A DNA stretch of 64,000 bases from Candidatus Kuenenia stuttgartensis (GTDB taxonomy: Bacteria > Planctomycetota > Planctomycetia > Planctomycetales > Planctomycetaceae): assembly GCA_945904015.1 (NCBI GenBank), contig CAMDPK010000018.1, forward strand, positions 1 through 64,000, given 5' to 3'. Under the pieces are notes generated by a model. It made no database searches, was not told the DNA's origin, and saw nothing but the letters and a program-made list of their open reading frames with translations. The position numbers and the translations under genes are program-made. Position 1 is the stretch's first letter, and each line of letters starts with the position of its first letter. This document shows, piece after piece, positions 24,324 through 33,177 of the stretch.

Positions 24324-25262
24324 TCATTCCGTCAAGCGACAGGAATAGAGGTCAAACCCACCGTCGCGATTCGACACAAATCCGATCCGCCCATCCGAAG
24401 TCCATGCCGGAAAGTTGTCGATCGCCTCGTTGCGAGTGACGTTCTTCGCCGGGCCATCGAGTGTCTGCACATAGATTTCCAAATTGCCATCGCGGTTCGA
24501 CGTGAACGCGACATGCCGGCCATCAGGCGACCAAGCCGGATAATCATCCAGTCCCTTGCTCTGAGTCAGCCGACGCAGATTCGAGCCGTCAGGATTGATG
24601 AGCGCGATTTCTAAATCACCCCAACGATTCGTCGCGAAGGCAATCGTCTTGCTGTCCGGCGACCAACTCGGATGCGCGTCGATCGCCGTGTCGGATGTCA
24701 GCCGCTGCCACTCTCCGCCCATCACGTCGGCGACGTACAACTCTTGGTTGCCATGCCGAGTCGACGTGAACGCGAACCGTTTTCCGTCGGGCGACCAACA
24801 CGGTGACTCCTCGTGCGAGAGTGCTCCTTGAGTCGTCGCGAGCGGCATCAACTTTCGATCCGCAAGCGTCAGCCGATAGACCTCGATGTCCCCTTGCCCC
24901 GGTGAGGTCTTGTCGAACGACAGCAGCAAGCTCATGCCGTCCGGCGAGAAGACCGCGTCGAACTCCGCCGAGGTGTGTGTCGTCAACCGCTCTTCCTGAC
25001 CAGTCTTCAAGTCACGCAGGAACAGAAAGATCGTCGCTCCCTGATGCCTCGCAAACACGATCTGCTTCCCGTCAGGAGACCAACACGGCCGCTGCTTGAG
25101 ATGCCCATCGTTCGTGAGCCGCACGGCATCCGATTCCGCAGCGGTGACTTTTGAGATGCCCGCCGGAATCGAAGGGAATGGAAAATGAGAAATGAAAAAT
25201 GAAAAGTGCAAAATGAACACATCAAAGATTCGGCTTCTCAATTTGCATTTTTCATTTTTCAT
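24324..25262 (-). CDS. TolB/PD40-type beta-propeller protein with repeat-derived N-terminus
   Basis: 312 residues. Five or more PD40 repeats of the form CWSPDGKQIVFARHQG, SWSPDSKTIAFATNRWG, AWSPDGRHVAFTSNRDGN are present, forming a TolB-like six-bladed propeller. The N-terminal 36 residues (MKNEKCKLRS...ILHFSFFISHFPFPS) are translated straight from the AT-rich palindrome 25177-25277. They look like a signal peptide: a basic start and a phenylalanine/isoleucine-rich core. No alternative ATG or GTG exists before the first propeller blade, so the palindrome may supply a real export signal, or the native start may have been lost. It follows the DUF1501 gene at 25306. Confidence 0.75.
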   Translation of the reverse strand: MKNEKCKLRSRIFDVFILHFSFFISHFPFPSIPAGISKVTAAESDAVRLTNDGHLKQRPCWSPDGKQIVFARHQGATIFLFLRDLKTGQEERLTTHTSAEFDAVFSPDGMSLLLSFDKTSPGQGDIEVYRLTLADRKLMPLATTQGALSHEESPCWSPDGKRFAFTSTRHGNQELYVADVMGGEWQRLTSDTAIDAHPSWSPDSKTIAFATNRWGDLEIALINPDGSNLRRLTQSKGLDDYPAWSPDGRHVAFTSNRDGNLEIYVQTLDGPAKNVTRNEAIDNFPAWTSDGRIGFVSNRDGGFDLYSCRLTE

Positions 25263-25277
25263 TTCTCATTTTCCATT
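25177..25277. repeat. AT-rich 38-bp palindrome that forms the 5' end of the beta-propeller gene
   Basis: The left arm 25177-25216 (AATGGAAAATGAGAAATGAA...) pairs with 25240-25277 with about three mismatches in 38. It is strongly AT-rich against GC-rich surroundings. The ATG at 25262 and roughly the first 28 codons of the propeller gene lie within it. Confidence 0.92.
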
Positions 25278-25305
25278 GCGTCGGCATTCGATCGGCCGTC
25301 CGGCA

Positions 25306-26676
25306 TCACACCAACTCTTCGATCAGATTTCCCTGAGGCAGCAATCCGTTCGTCGTCAGCGTCGTCGTGTCGATGCCCATTTGACCGAGCACTGTCGCGA
25401 ACAAATCTGCCGACGTCACCGGCCGAGCCGCCGGATATTCGCCGAGGCGATCACTGGCTCCGATGATTTGACCGGCTCGCAACCCGCCTCCAGCGACGAG
25501 GCCGGAATAGCAGTGCTCCCAGTGATCGCGGCCGGCGCGGTTGTTGATTTTCGGAGTGCGACCGAATTCGCCCACGACGACGACGGCCGTTTCGGCCAAC
25601 AAGCCGCGTTCGTCGAGATCATCCAGCAGCGCGGACAACGCCTGGTCGAGCATCCAAGCGTGCCGGTCCTGATACTGCTGAAAGTGGCGATCGTGCATGT
25701 CCCAGCCGCCGTCGCCGAGATCCTCGACCGGCTCGACGTGCGAGCTCCAATTGACCTGCACGAACCGAGCACCCGCCTCGACCAACCGCCGTGCCAACAG
25801 ACAGCACTGGCCAAATCGAAAGCGCCCGAACCGTCGCCGCGAAGAGTCGGATTCGCGATCCAAGTCAAAGACCTCGCGCGAGCCGGCCTTCGTCAGCAGT
25901 GAAATCGCTTGCTGGTAAAACGCATCGAGCCGGCTCATTTCCACAGACCGATCGACTCGCTGAGCGAGTTGGTCAAACTCCGCCAGCAACCGATCGCGCG
26001 AGTCGATGCCGCTGGCAGTCAAGCCGTCCAACAATTTCAAATGCGGAATCTCGATGCCGCGTTCCGGATGAAAGTCCAACCGAAACGGATCGTGCATCGG
26101 CCCCAGCGCCGCGCCTCCTTCGCCGGTGATCGGCCGCTTGCCTTGATGCAGATGCCCGCCGACCGCCACGAACCGCGGCATCCCCGGCGAGAACCCCAGC
26201 ACCTTCGACACGATCGAACCATGCGTCGGTTTCACCGCACCCGACAACACTTGTCCGCTAAGACTCGCGGCTCCCGTGCTGCTGCCCGTCAACCCAATCG
26301 TCCCAGCAATGCCATGATCGTTCGATGTCCCGCGCAGTGACCGAATGACCGAATACTTTTTCGCTCGCCGAGCAAGCTGCGGCAACAACTCGCAGACATC
26401 GAATCCCGACACACTGCTGGCGATTCCCGAATACGGACCACGGTACTCGACCGGTGCTTTCGGCTTCAGATCAAACGAATCGAGATGACTCGGCCCACCC
26501 CACAGCCACAACAGAATCACGGACTTCGCCGGAGCCTTCCGCTCGCCCTCGGCCGCATCGGTACGCAGCACGTCCGCCAGATTCACGCCGACTGCCGACA
26601 ACATCCCTGCGTGAAGCAACTCTCGCCGAGTCCAACCTCGGCATTCGCGAGTTCGCATTCGGCCGATGCTCAGCAT
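25306..26676 (-). CDS. DUF1501 family exported protein
   Basis: 456 residues from the ATG at 26676; ATG 26658 is possible. The signal has the RR of Tat substrates (WTRRELLHAGMLSAVGVNLA). Family motifs are VILLWLWGGPSHLDSFDLKP, YSVIRSLRGTSNDHGIAGTI, GDGGWDMHDRHFQQYQDRHA and VVVGEFGRTPKINNRAGRDH. It lies directly downstream of the PSCyt/PSD1 gene 26750-28942 with only the C1 palindrome between, the classic planctomycete PSD1-DUF1501 tandem. The function of the pair is unknown; a membrane-surface or periplasmic complex with a cytochrome-like domain is an inference. Confidence 0.9.
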   Translation of the reverse strand: MLSIGRMRTRECRGWTRRELLHAGMLSAVGVNLADVLRTDAAEGERKAPAKSVILLWLWGGPSHLDSFDLKPKAPVEYRGPYSGIASSVSGFDVCELLPQLARRAKKYSVIRSLRGTSNDHGIAGTIGLTGSSTGAASLSGQVLSGAVKPTHGSIVSKVLGFSPGMPRFVAVGGHLHQGKRPITGEGGAALGPMHDPFRLDFHPERGIEIPHLKLLDGLTASGIDSRDRLLAEFDQLAQRVDRSVEMSRLDAFYQQAISLLTKAGSREVFDLDRESDSSRRRFGRFRFGQCCLLARRLVEAGARFVQVNWSSHVEPVEDLGDGGWDMHDRHFQQYQDRHAWMLDQALSALLDDLDERGLLAETAVVVVGEFGRTPKINNRAGRDHWEHCYSGLVAGGGLRAGQIIGASDRLGEYPAARPVTSADLFATVLGQMGIDTTTLTTNGLLPQGNLIEELV

Positions 26677-26693
26677 GGCTGTGTTCTCGATGC

Positions 26694-26747
26694 GTAGCCC
26701 GGACGCCTACGTCCGGGGTGATGTTCGGACGTAGGCGTCCGAACTAC
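26694..26747. repeat. GTAG...CTAC palindromic element, family C (intergenic copy)
   Basis: The left arm GTAGCCCGGACGCCTACGTC (26694 on) pairs with 26725-26747, with a short loop. The core ACGTAGGCGTCC recurs in frame at 35936-35999 and 47894-47943. It lies three bases from the stop of the PSCyt/PSD1 gene. Confidence 0.88.
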
Positions 26748-26749
26748 TT

Positions 26750-28942
26750 TCAATCCTTGAACACGAACTCCGGAGTGTTGAGCAACGCCCACATCAAGTC
26801 TTCGATGACTTGTCTGCGGACGGCTCCTTCAGCCTCGAAGAGCGCGACAGCGGTTTTGGATTCCGCTTCGGTCGGGCGGCGCGAGTAGATCGTCAGGTAC
26901 AGGCTTTCGACAACCGCCACCGGTGTGAGTTCGGTCTTTGCCAACTGAGCCGCGACGCCGTTATCGGTCGTCACTTTCGAGTACAGATTCTCCGAGTTCA
27001 TCAGATGCAGAACTTGCACAACGGTCGGTTCGGACGTCCGTTCGCAGGGTGGGTCTTGGTTCTCGTCGGGGCGGCCGAAGGCGTCGAGGAACAGCGACTC
27101 GATGCGCACGGTCCAGAGTTCTTTGGCTCGTGTGCCGGGAGCGGCGGCGGCGAACGTGTCCGTCGTGCCGGTAATCTGACTAATCGAATCGAGCAGCACT
27201 TCGCCGCGCAGTCGCTGGCGGTAATGCCGCGAATAGTTTCGCGTGTCGGAGGTGTTGCGATCGTTCGGAACGCTGCTCAGCCCGTAAACGTGCGAGGTGG
27301 TGATGCGGCGGATCAGCTTCTTGATGTCGTAGCCGTTGTCGCGAAAGTCGGCGGCCAGAGCCTCCAGCAGCGGGCCGTTGCTCGGCGGGTTGGAGGCTCG
27401 CAGGTCATCCACTGGCTCGACGAGTCCGCGCTCCATCAGGTCTGTCCAGATTCGGTTGACCATCACCTGCGCGAAGAACGAGTTGTCGCGCGACGTGATC
27501 CACGCGGCCAGGACGTCGCGCGGATCGGTCTCCGGTGGCAGGGCAGGGGAGTTGCCGAACAGCGGACGCGGCTCCATCGCCTTCTGAGTCTGCGGATGCG
27601 TGACCGGTCGGTCTTTGCCGCCTGTGAAGATGAACTCTTCCGAGCCGCTGATCGGGGCCGAGATGCCGGTCCCTTTGCGGCCGATGCGGCTGAAGTACGC
27701 GGCGAAAGAATAGAAATCGTCCTGCGCCCATTTCTCGAACGGGTGGTGATGACACTTCGCGCACTCCAGCCGGATGCCGAGGAACAACTGGCTGACGATC
27801 GTGGTCAACTCTTCCGGTTGCCGTTTGTCGCGGAACATATTCGTGCTGCCGTTCCGCCAAGTGCCGCCCTTCGCGGAGACCAGTTCGCGGACGAATTGGT
27901 CATACGGCTTGTTCTTGCGGAAGGCGTCCCGAATCCAAGCGTCGTAGTTCAGCACCGACTTGATGCCGACGTGATACGGATTCGGCCGCAGCAAGTCCGC
28001 CCACTTGTTCGCCCAATGCTCGGCGTAGTCTGGTTGAACCAACAGGTGATCGACGAGAGCCTCACGCTTGTTCGGTGACGGATCGTCGAGGAACTGTTTG
28101 GCTTCGTCAGCGGTCGGCGCTCGGCCAATGATGTCGATGAAGACTCGCCGCAGGAACGTGTGGTCGGGCGCGGGTTCAGACGGCGTGAGACGCAGGCGCG
28201 CGAGCTTCTGCCAGACCTGTTCGTCGATCAGATTCTTGCGAGGGAGTTTTTCATAAGTCTCCTTCGACACTTCGTTCGCCAACGGCATCGAGACCGTGCA
28301 GACCGCGATCATGTTCATGTACCGAGCCATCACCGCCGACTCGCCGGTGATGGTGTTTGTCGAGATCATGCCGCTGTCGTTGACTGCCGCGATGGCCGAC
28401 TCGTTCGACTGAAACTGCGACAGCCGAGTCACCTCGCGCGTCGTCCCGTTGGAATAGTGAGCCACCACCTTCAGCGGCTTCTGGCTGTTCGCGCCGAGCA
28501 CCGCGTCGCTCGGTTCGACGCTGATCCGCTCCAGCTTGGGAGCGTTCGCAATCGCTCGCGGAGTCCCCGCCAGAACCCAATTCCGCAACGTCGCGAAGTC
28601 CGCTCCGCTTGGCTCCAACCGCTTGCCTCCGCCATGCGGGACGGCCCCGATCGGCTTGAGCAACAACAAACTTTGCTCAGGTTGTGACTGCGACAACCGC
28701 CGACCACGCGATTCCTTGGTCAGCGTGTCGAAGTCGAAATCTGGATCGAACGCCAACAGCGACAACTGAAATCCATTCTGCCCACGTTGCTTGCCGTGAC
28801 ATGCTCCGGCGTTGCAGCCGAACTTCGTGAAGATCGGCTGGACGTCGAGCTCAAAGTCAACCGTCGGTGACTCCGCAACCGCCAAACTGAACGGCGACAG
28901 GAGAAGACCGACAAGAACCAACAACCGCGACGGACGAAACAT
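26750..28942 (-). CDS. Planctomycete cytochrome-like PSCyt/DUF1549-DUF1553 protein
   Basis: 730 residues from the ATG at 28942, with a signal peptide (MFRPSRLLVLVGLLLSPFSL). The haem-type motif is CNAGACHGK (Cys43, Cys48, His49), the CX4CH form usual in this subgroup, followed by NGFQLSLLAFDPDFDFD. A Big2-like Ig domain is suggested at NGTTREVTRLSQFQSNESAI. DUF1549 follows (RRVFIDIIGRAPTADEAKQF, YAEHWANKWADLLRPN, CAKCHHHPFEKW), then DUF1553 (QVMVNRIWTDLMERGLVEPV, PTVVQVLHLMNSENLYSKVT). It is paired with a DUF1501 gene downstream. The family is abundant in Planctomycetes and its biochemical role is unproven. Confidence 0.9.
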   Translation of the reverse strand: MFRPSRLLVLVGLLLSPFSLAVAESPTVDFELDVQPIFTKFGCNAGACHGKQRGQNGFQLSLLAFDPDFDFDTLTKESRGRRLSQSQPEQSLLLLKPIGAVPHGGGKRLEPSGADFATLRNWVLAGTPRAIANAPKLERISVEPSDAVLGANSQKPLKVVAHYSNGTTREVTRLSQFQSNESAIAAVNDSGMISTNTITGESAVMARYMNMIAVCTVSMPLANEVSKETYEKLPRKNLIDEQVWQKLARLRLTPSEPAPDHTFLRRVFIDIIGRAPTADEAKQFLDDPSPNKREALVDHLLVQPDYAEHWANKWADLLRPNPYHVGIKSVLNYDAWIRDAFRKNKPYDQFVRELVSAKGGTWRNGSTNMFRDKRQPEELTTIVSQLFLGIRLECAKCHHHPFEKWAQDDFYSFAAYFSRIGRKGTGISAPISGSEEFIFTGGKDRPVTHPQTQKAMEPRPLFGNSPALPPETDPRDVLAAWITSRDNSFFAQVMVNRIWTDLMERGLVEPVDDLRASNPPSNGPLLEALAADFRDNGYDIKKLIRRITTSHVYGLSSVPNDRNTSDTRNYSRHYRQRLRGEVLLDSISQITGTTDTFAAAAPGTRAKELWTVRIESLFLDAFGRPDENQDPPCERTSEPTVVQVLHLMNSENLYSKVTTDNGVAAQLAKTELTPVAVVESLYLTIYSRRPTEAESKTAVALFEAEGAVRRQVIEDLMWALLNTPEFVFKD

Positions 28943-29028
28943 GAGCGACACCTCAAGCCAATCAACGGACCTCAACCGAGACGGCGTCAAGATATCACCC
29001 AACAACACCCAAAGCGAAGCCCGTTGTC

Positions 29029-29090
29029 CCAGCACGACGCGCCAGCGAGTGGTTGCTTCGCGAAGACCACTCGCTGGCGCGTCGTGCTGG
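29029..29090. repeat. Perfect 25-bp palindrome, family G (copy 1)
   Basis: The left arm 29029-29053 (CCAGCACGACGCGCCAGCGA...) is a perfect inverted copy of 29066-29090. It occupies the divergent spacer between the PSCyt/PSD1 gene and the enolase-superfamily gene. The same arm sequence recurs at 44686-44749. Confidence 0.92.
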
Positions 29091-29169
29091 CGACACCAAC
29101 GAGACTTGCGAATCGCTCACGGTTTGAGGAACTTGGAACAACCACATTCACCTTCCTGAGGAGCCGCTG

Positions 29170-30294
29170 ATGAAGATCACTGAAATTGTCTGCCAAGTTT
29201 TGCGCTGCGAGTCCGTCGTGGCGAAGACCGCTAGTTGTCAAGATGTCGTGCTCGTGCGAGTTCGCACGGACGACGGACTCGAAGGGATCGGCGAGGCAGA
29301 TTCATCGCCGGAAGTCGTGAAGGCAATCATCGACGCGCCGTTCAGTCACAATATCGCGTGCGGACTGCGGCAGATTTTGATTGGCGAGAATCCGCTCGAA
29401 GCCGAGCGGCTGTGGCAGAAGATGAATCGCAAAACGATGTATTTCGGACGCACGAGCGTCACGGTCTCGGCGATGGCTGCCGTGGATATGGCGTTGTGGG
29501 ACTTGAAAGGCAAAGCCTTCGGCCAGCCGATTCACCGACTGCTCGGCGGAGCGTTTCACAAAGAGATCCCGGCATACGCCTCGATCCTGTTCGGCCGCGA
29601 CGGCGAGGCGACGGCCGACATCGGCCGCCGCTGGATCGAAACGGGTTATCGCGCCGTCAAATTCGGATGGGAACCGATGGGGACATCCGAAGCGGTCGAT
29701 ATCGACCTCGTGCGTGGCGCTCGCAAAGGACTGGGTGACGGCGCGACATTGCTGATCGACGCGGGATGCGTGTGGGATGCTCGCACTGCGTTGCGACGTG
29801 CTCACAAGTTCGCTGATTACAACATCGAGTGGCTTGAAGAACCGCTGCGTCAAGCGGACGTCGAAGGCTATCGCTGGCTGCGCGACCGCTCGCCGGTGCC
29901 GATCGCCGCCGGGGAAGGGGAGTGCGGCCGCGAATCGTTTCGCCCGCTCATCGATCAGCACGCGCTCGACGTGTACCAAGTCGATCTCTCGCGCAACGGC
30001 TTCACCGACGCCAGCTACATCCGCCAACGCGTCGAAGAAATCGGAGCACGACTTTGCAATCACTGTTACACCAGCCCGCTGACCGTCGCCGCCAGCCTGC
30101 ACTGGCTGAGCACCTGCCGTGACGCGTTCATCTTCGAGGACTGCGTCGAAGACGTCCCCATGCGGAACGACTTGACGCTCGAACGAGTCCAAGCCGACAA
30201 GGACGGCCTCATCCGAGTCCCCGACCGCCCCGGCCTCGGCGTCACGCTCAACGAGGAATTTGTGAAGCGGTACCTGATCGCCGAGTCGTGTTGA
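29170..30294 (+). CDS. Enolase-superfamily enzyme (mandelate racemase/muconate-lactonizing type)
   Basis: 374 residues from the ATG at 29170 (GAGGAG upstream). The N-terminal capping domain reads MKITEIVCQVLRCESVVAKT, and the barrel begins AMAAVDMALWDLKGKAFGQP. Metal ligands are recognisable at the ends of barrel strands: Asp in LLIDAGCVWD, Glu in IEWLEEPLRQ and Glu in PIAAGEGECG. A candidate catalytic lysine is in YRAVKFGWE. Members dehydrate or racemise sugar acids or amino-acid derivatives. The substrate is not predictable by eye. It is likely the first gene of a plus-strand run, with the basic protein gene 32 bases downstream. Confidence 0.88.
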   Translation: MKITEIVCQVLRCESVVAKTASCQDVVLVRVRTDDGLEGIGEADSSPEVVKAIIDAPFSHNIACGLRQILIGENPLEAERLWQKMNRKTMYFGRTSVTVSAMAAVDMALWDLKGKAFGQPIHRLLGGAFHKEIPAYASILFGRDGEATADIGRRWIETGYRAVKFGWEPMGTSEAVDIDLVRGARKGLGDGATLLIDAGCVWDARTALRRAHKFADYNIEWLEEPLRQADVEGYRWLRDRSPVPIAAGEGECGRESFRPLIDQHALDVYQVDLSRNGFTDASYIRQRVEEIGARLCNHCYTSPLTVAASLHWLSTCRDAFIFEDCVEDVPMRNDLTLERVQADKDGLIRVPDRPGLGVTLNEEFVKRYLIAESC

Positions 30295-30326
30295 GTTGAT
30301 TCATTCCGAAGTTGAAAGGGTCTGAC

Positions 30327-30752
30327 ATGGCCAAGAAGAAAATATCCGCCAAGAAACCCAAGCCCAAAGTCCCCGCGAAGTCCGTGAAGTACAAAAAGGC
30401 GATCAAGGGCAAAGCCGCTCCCAAGAAATTGCCCGCGACCAAGAAACCAGTAGCACGCAAAGCTGTGAAGGTGCCGGAAGTTTCGCTTGGCCGGCCGCTG
30501 GTCACACAGGAAGAGAAGCTCTACATGCTCTTCAAGGACGACTATCACGCTCGGCAGATCTTCGAGTTCCTGCGAGTCAACACGCTCAAGGAATTGGAAG
30601 AGTTCAGTCCGCAACAAATCGTTCGCCGCGTCTCGAAGCCGGTGTTCGACACGGTCGATCGCATCCGCCACACGTTGGCTGAGATGAAACGCTCGCTGCG
30701 CGACGACGAAGCGTATGCCAAAGAGTATCGGGACCACACGAAAGACAAGTGA
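30327..30752 (+). CDS. Small basic protein with histone-H1-like lysine-rich N-terminus
   Basis: 141 residues from the ATG at 30327 (GAAAGG upstream). Residues 1-55 are almost only Lys, Ala and Pro (KKKISAKKPKPKVPAKSVKY), like histone H1 tails and bacterial Hc1-type proteins. Residues about 60-141 form a predicted helical domain (EEKLYMLFKDDYHARQIFEF, NTLKELEEFSPQQIVRRVSK). The helical part has a helix-hairpin-helix flavour (FSPQQIVRRVS). A nucleic-acid-binding role is likely from composition, but I do not recognise the family. Confidence 0.75.
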   Translation: MAKKKISAKKPKPKVPAKSVKYKKAIKGKAAPKKLPATKKPVARKAVKVPEVSLGRPLVTQEEKLYMLFKDDYHARQIFEFLRVNTLKELEEFSPQQIVRRVSKPVFDTVDRIRHTLAEMKRSLRDDEAYAKEYRDHTKDK

Positions 30753-30813
30753 TGCTCACTCCGAATGCACTGTTCCAATTCGCCCCTCGTCACTAACAAC
30801 TTGCCATTCCCCC

Positions 30814-32190
30814 ATGTCTCGCATCGCCATCATCGGAGCTGGCCCGATCGGACTTGAAGCCGCGTTGCTCGCGAGGCAACTCGGCCACGAAGTGCAGGTC
30901 TTCGAGAAAGGCCGCGTCGCCGAGAACATCCTCGATTGGGGACACGTCCGGCTCTTCAGCCCGTTCGGCATGAACTCATCCGAGTGGGGCAGGGCGTCGC
31001 TGGCGAATTGGCTCGGCCCCGATGCGTTGCCGTGTGACAATGTACTGCTCACCGGGCGTGAGTTCGCCGACGAGTATTTGATTCCGCTGAGCCAGCTTCC
31101 CGAACTTGCGGGTCGGATTCACGAGCAAAGCCAAGTGCGATCCATCAGCCGCCGACACTTTCGGAAGTCCGACGGCATCGGGGCACCGGATCGAGGTGCG
31201 GAGCCGTTTCAACTGCTGATTGAACGACGCACATTTTCGCACTCCGTCATCAGCGATCCCTTTGCGGACGGCACGCACAACATCGATGACGAGTCTACCC
31301 AAGCGGTGCGAGTGCGACACGAACTCGAAACTCATCACCTCGACGAGCAGGTCGTGCTGGCGGACGTGGTGCTCGACTGCTCGGGCACTTACCCGCATCA
31401 CAATTGGTTCGGCAACGGAGGGATGCCGTGCCAGGGAGAGCGTGACGGATTGACGGAGGCCCATTACCGTCTGCCAGTGATTCGCGCGGACGAATTTGGC
31501 AATCTCATCACGTTGGTCGTTGGCTCTGGATTCTCCGCCGCGACCAGCGTCGTAGCCTTGGCAGAGCTTGCCCGGCAGGCTCCTCGGACGAAGGTGCTGT
31601 GGTTGGCGAACTCACCGCCGAATCCAATCGAGTCGTCCGGGCCAATTGCGCGAGTTCCCAACGATCCGCTCATCGAGCGAGATCTGCTCGCCACGAAGGC
31701 CAACGAGTTGGCGGCGATCGGGCATTTCACGAGGGCGTCCTCACTAGAGGCCAGGAATCATCCGGTCGTGTGGTTTTCCGACGTTTCGATCAAGAGCCTG
31801 CGGCCCATTCAATCCTGCCGCGACGTCGACGGTTTCGAGATCGAACTCGACTGGTCACGAGCGGCGGGGCAGGGGAGCAATCGACCTTCGGGACTCACCG
31901 TCGATCGCATCATCGCGACCGTCGGCTATCGTCCCGATCGCTCGATCTACGAAGAACTGCACGTCCATGAGTGCTACGCGACTCAGGGGCCAATCAAGCT
32001 GGCGGCAAAGTTGCTGGGCGAGACTTCGTTCGATTGTTTAGCTCAGACGAGTCACGGATGCGACGTGCTCAAGAACCCGGAGCCGAACTTTTTTATCCTC
32101 GGTTCGAAGAGCTACGGCCGGAATTCCAACTTCCTGTTGCGTGTCGGCATCGAGCAAGTGCGTGAGGTGCTCACTTCAATGAATCGATAG
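30814..32190 (+). CDS. FAD-dependent oxidoreductase, flavin monooxygenase-like
   Basis: 458 residues from the ATG at 30814; the frame is open upstream without similarity. The FAD-binding Rossmann motif is IAIIGAGPIGLEAALLARQL at the N-terminus with the acidic end of strand 2 (VQVFEKG). A second dinucleotide-binding loop is LVVGSGFSAATSVVALAELA in the middle, as in flavin-containing monooxygenases and thioredoxin-reductase-like enzymes. The C-terminal FAD segment is IATVGYRPDRSIYEE with NFFILGSKSYGRNSNFLLRV. The substrate is unknown. Radical SAM, DUF2238 and phosphoesterase genes follow on the same strand. Confidence 0.83.
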   Translation: MSRIAIIGAGPIGLEAALLARQLGHEVQVFEKGRVAENILDWGHVRLFSPFGMNSSEWGRASLANWLGPDALPCDNVLLTGREFADEYLIPLSQLPELAGRIHEQSQVRSISRRHFRKSDGIGAPDRGAEPFQLLIERRTFSHSVISDPFADGTHNIDDESTQAVRVRHELETHHLDEQVVLADVVLDCSGTYPHHNWFGNGGMPCQGERDGLTEAHYRLPVIRADEFGNLITLVVGSGFSAATSVVALAELARQAPRTKVLWLANSPPNPIESSGPIARVPNDPLIERDLLATKANELAAIGHFTRASSLEARNHPVVWFSDVSIKSLRPIQSCRDVDGFEIELDWSRAAGQGSNRPSGLTVDRIIATVGYRPDRSIYEELHVHECYATQGPIKLAAKLLGETSFDCLAQTSHGCDVLKNPEPNFFILGSKSYGRNSNFLLRVGIEQVREVLTSMNR

Positions 32191-32253
32191 CCGTACCGCG
32201 ACCGTCAGGGAGCGGCCCTTGCAGATGGCCGCTCTCTGACGGTCGCGGTACGG
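32191..32253. repeat. 27-bp palindrome, family D (intergenic copy)
   Basis: The left arm 32191-32217 (CCGTACCGCGACCGTCAGGG...) pairs with 32227-32253 with one mismatch. It starts one base after the flavoprotein stop codon and ends 15 bases before the radical SAM start. The arms recur in frame at 47156-47220. Confidence 0.92.
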
Positions 32254-32268
32254 ATGAGGGCAGGACGA

Positions 32269-33168
32269 ATGCACCCGGTTACAAATGCCGAAAGACTGCC
32301 GATTGTGAAACTCGGCTCGCTGGACGAGTTGTGGTTTCAGGTGGCCGGCACGCGCTGCAATCTGACTTGCACGCATTGCTTCATCTCGTGCAGTCCGCAC
32401 AACGATTCGTTTGGATTCCTGTCGTTCGACGAAGTCGAGCGGCGGTTGCTCGAATCGGTTGAGTGGGGCGTCAAAGAGTTCTACTTCACCGGCGGCGAGC
32501 CGTTCCTGAATCCCGACTTGGTGACAATCCTCGAACGGACGCTCGACTTCGGCCCGGCGACGGTGCTGACGAACGGGACCGTCTTGAAACCCGAATGGCT
32601 CGAACGGCTGCGGGCGGCGGAGCAGGGGAGTCTCTACTCGCTGGAGTTCCGCGTCTCGATCGACGGTCCGACGGCAGAATTGAACGATCCAATTCGCGGT
32701 TCGCGCACGTTTGAACGAGCAATGCAAGGCGTTGAGCTGCTCGTGGAGTTCGGCTTCCTGCCGATCATCACGATGACTCGCGTCTGGGACGAATCTGAAG
32801 ACGGAGCGGTGCTCGGCCAGTTCCGTGGCGTGCTGCATCAACACGGCTACGACCGGCCGCGATTGAAAGTGCTCCCGCGATTGCTGCTCGGAGCGGAAGC
32901 GAATCGGACCTGCGGCTACGCGGCGTCGGATCGGGTGACCTCGGAAATGCTTGTAGGCTTCGACACGTCGCAGCTCATCTGCCAACACAGCCGCGTCGTG
33001 ACTGACCGAGGCATCGCGGTCTGCCCGATCTTGATCGACTCGCCCGCTGCGATCCTGGGTGATTCGTTGCTCGACGCTCAGCAGGGCTTCGCACTGTCGC
33101 ACGGAGCGTGCATGACCTGCTATCAATACGGAGCGATCTGTACGAATCACTCAGCCGCAGGAGTCTGA
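32269..33168 (+). CDS. Radical SAM protein with C-terminal cysteine cluster
   Basis: 299 residues from the ATG at 32269, which has GAGGG eight bases upstream; ATG 32254 abuts a palindrome and is less likely. The 4Fe-4S/SAM site is RCNLTCTHCFISC (Cys30, Cys34, Cys37), followed by the SAM motif EFYFTGGEPFLNPDL. The C-terminus has extra cysteines (QLICQHSRV, AVCPILID, GACMTCYQYGAIC), as in SPASM/Twitch auxiliary-cluster enzymes that modify peptides or cofactors. The nearest peptide-like gene is the Lys-rich protein at 30327, but no precursor peptide is evident. The reaction is unknown. Confidence 0.88.
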   Translation: MHPVTNAERLPIVKLGSLDELWFQVAGTRCNLTCTHCFISCSPHNDSFGFLSFDEVERRLLESVEWGVKEFYFTGGEPFLNPDLVTILERTLDFGPATVLTNGTVLKPEWLERLRAAEQGSLYSLEFRVSIDGPTAELNDPIRGSRTFERAMQGVELLVEFGFLPIITMTRVWDESEDGAVLGQFRGVLHQHGYDRPRLKVLPRLLLGAEANRTCGYAASDRVTSEMLVGFDTSQLICQHSRVVTDRGIAVCPILIDSPAAILGDSLLDAQQGFALSHGACMTCYQYGAICTNHSAAGV

Positions 33169-33177
33169 TTTTTGGAA

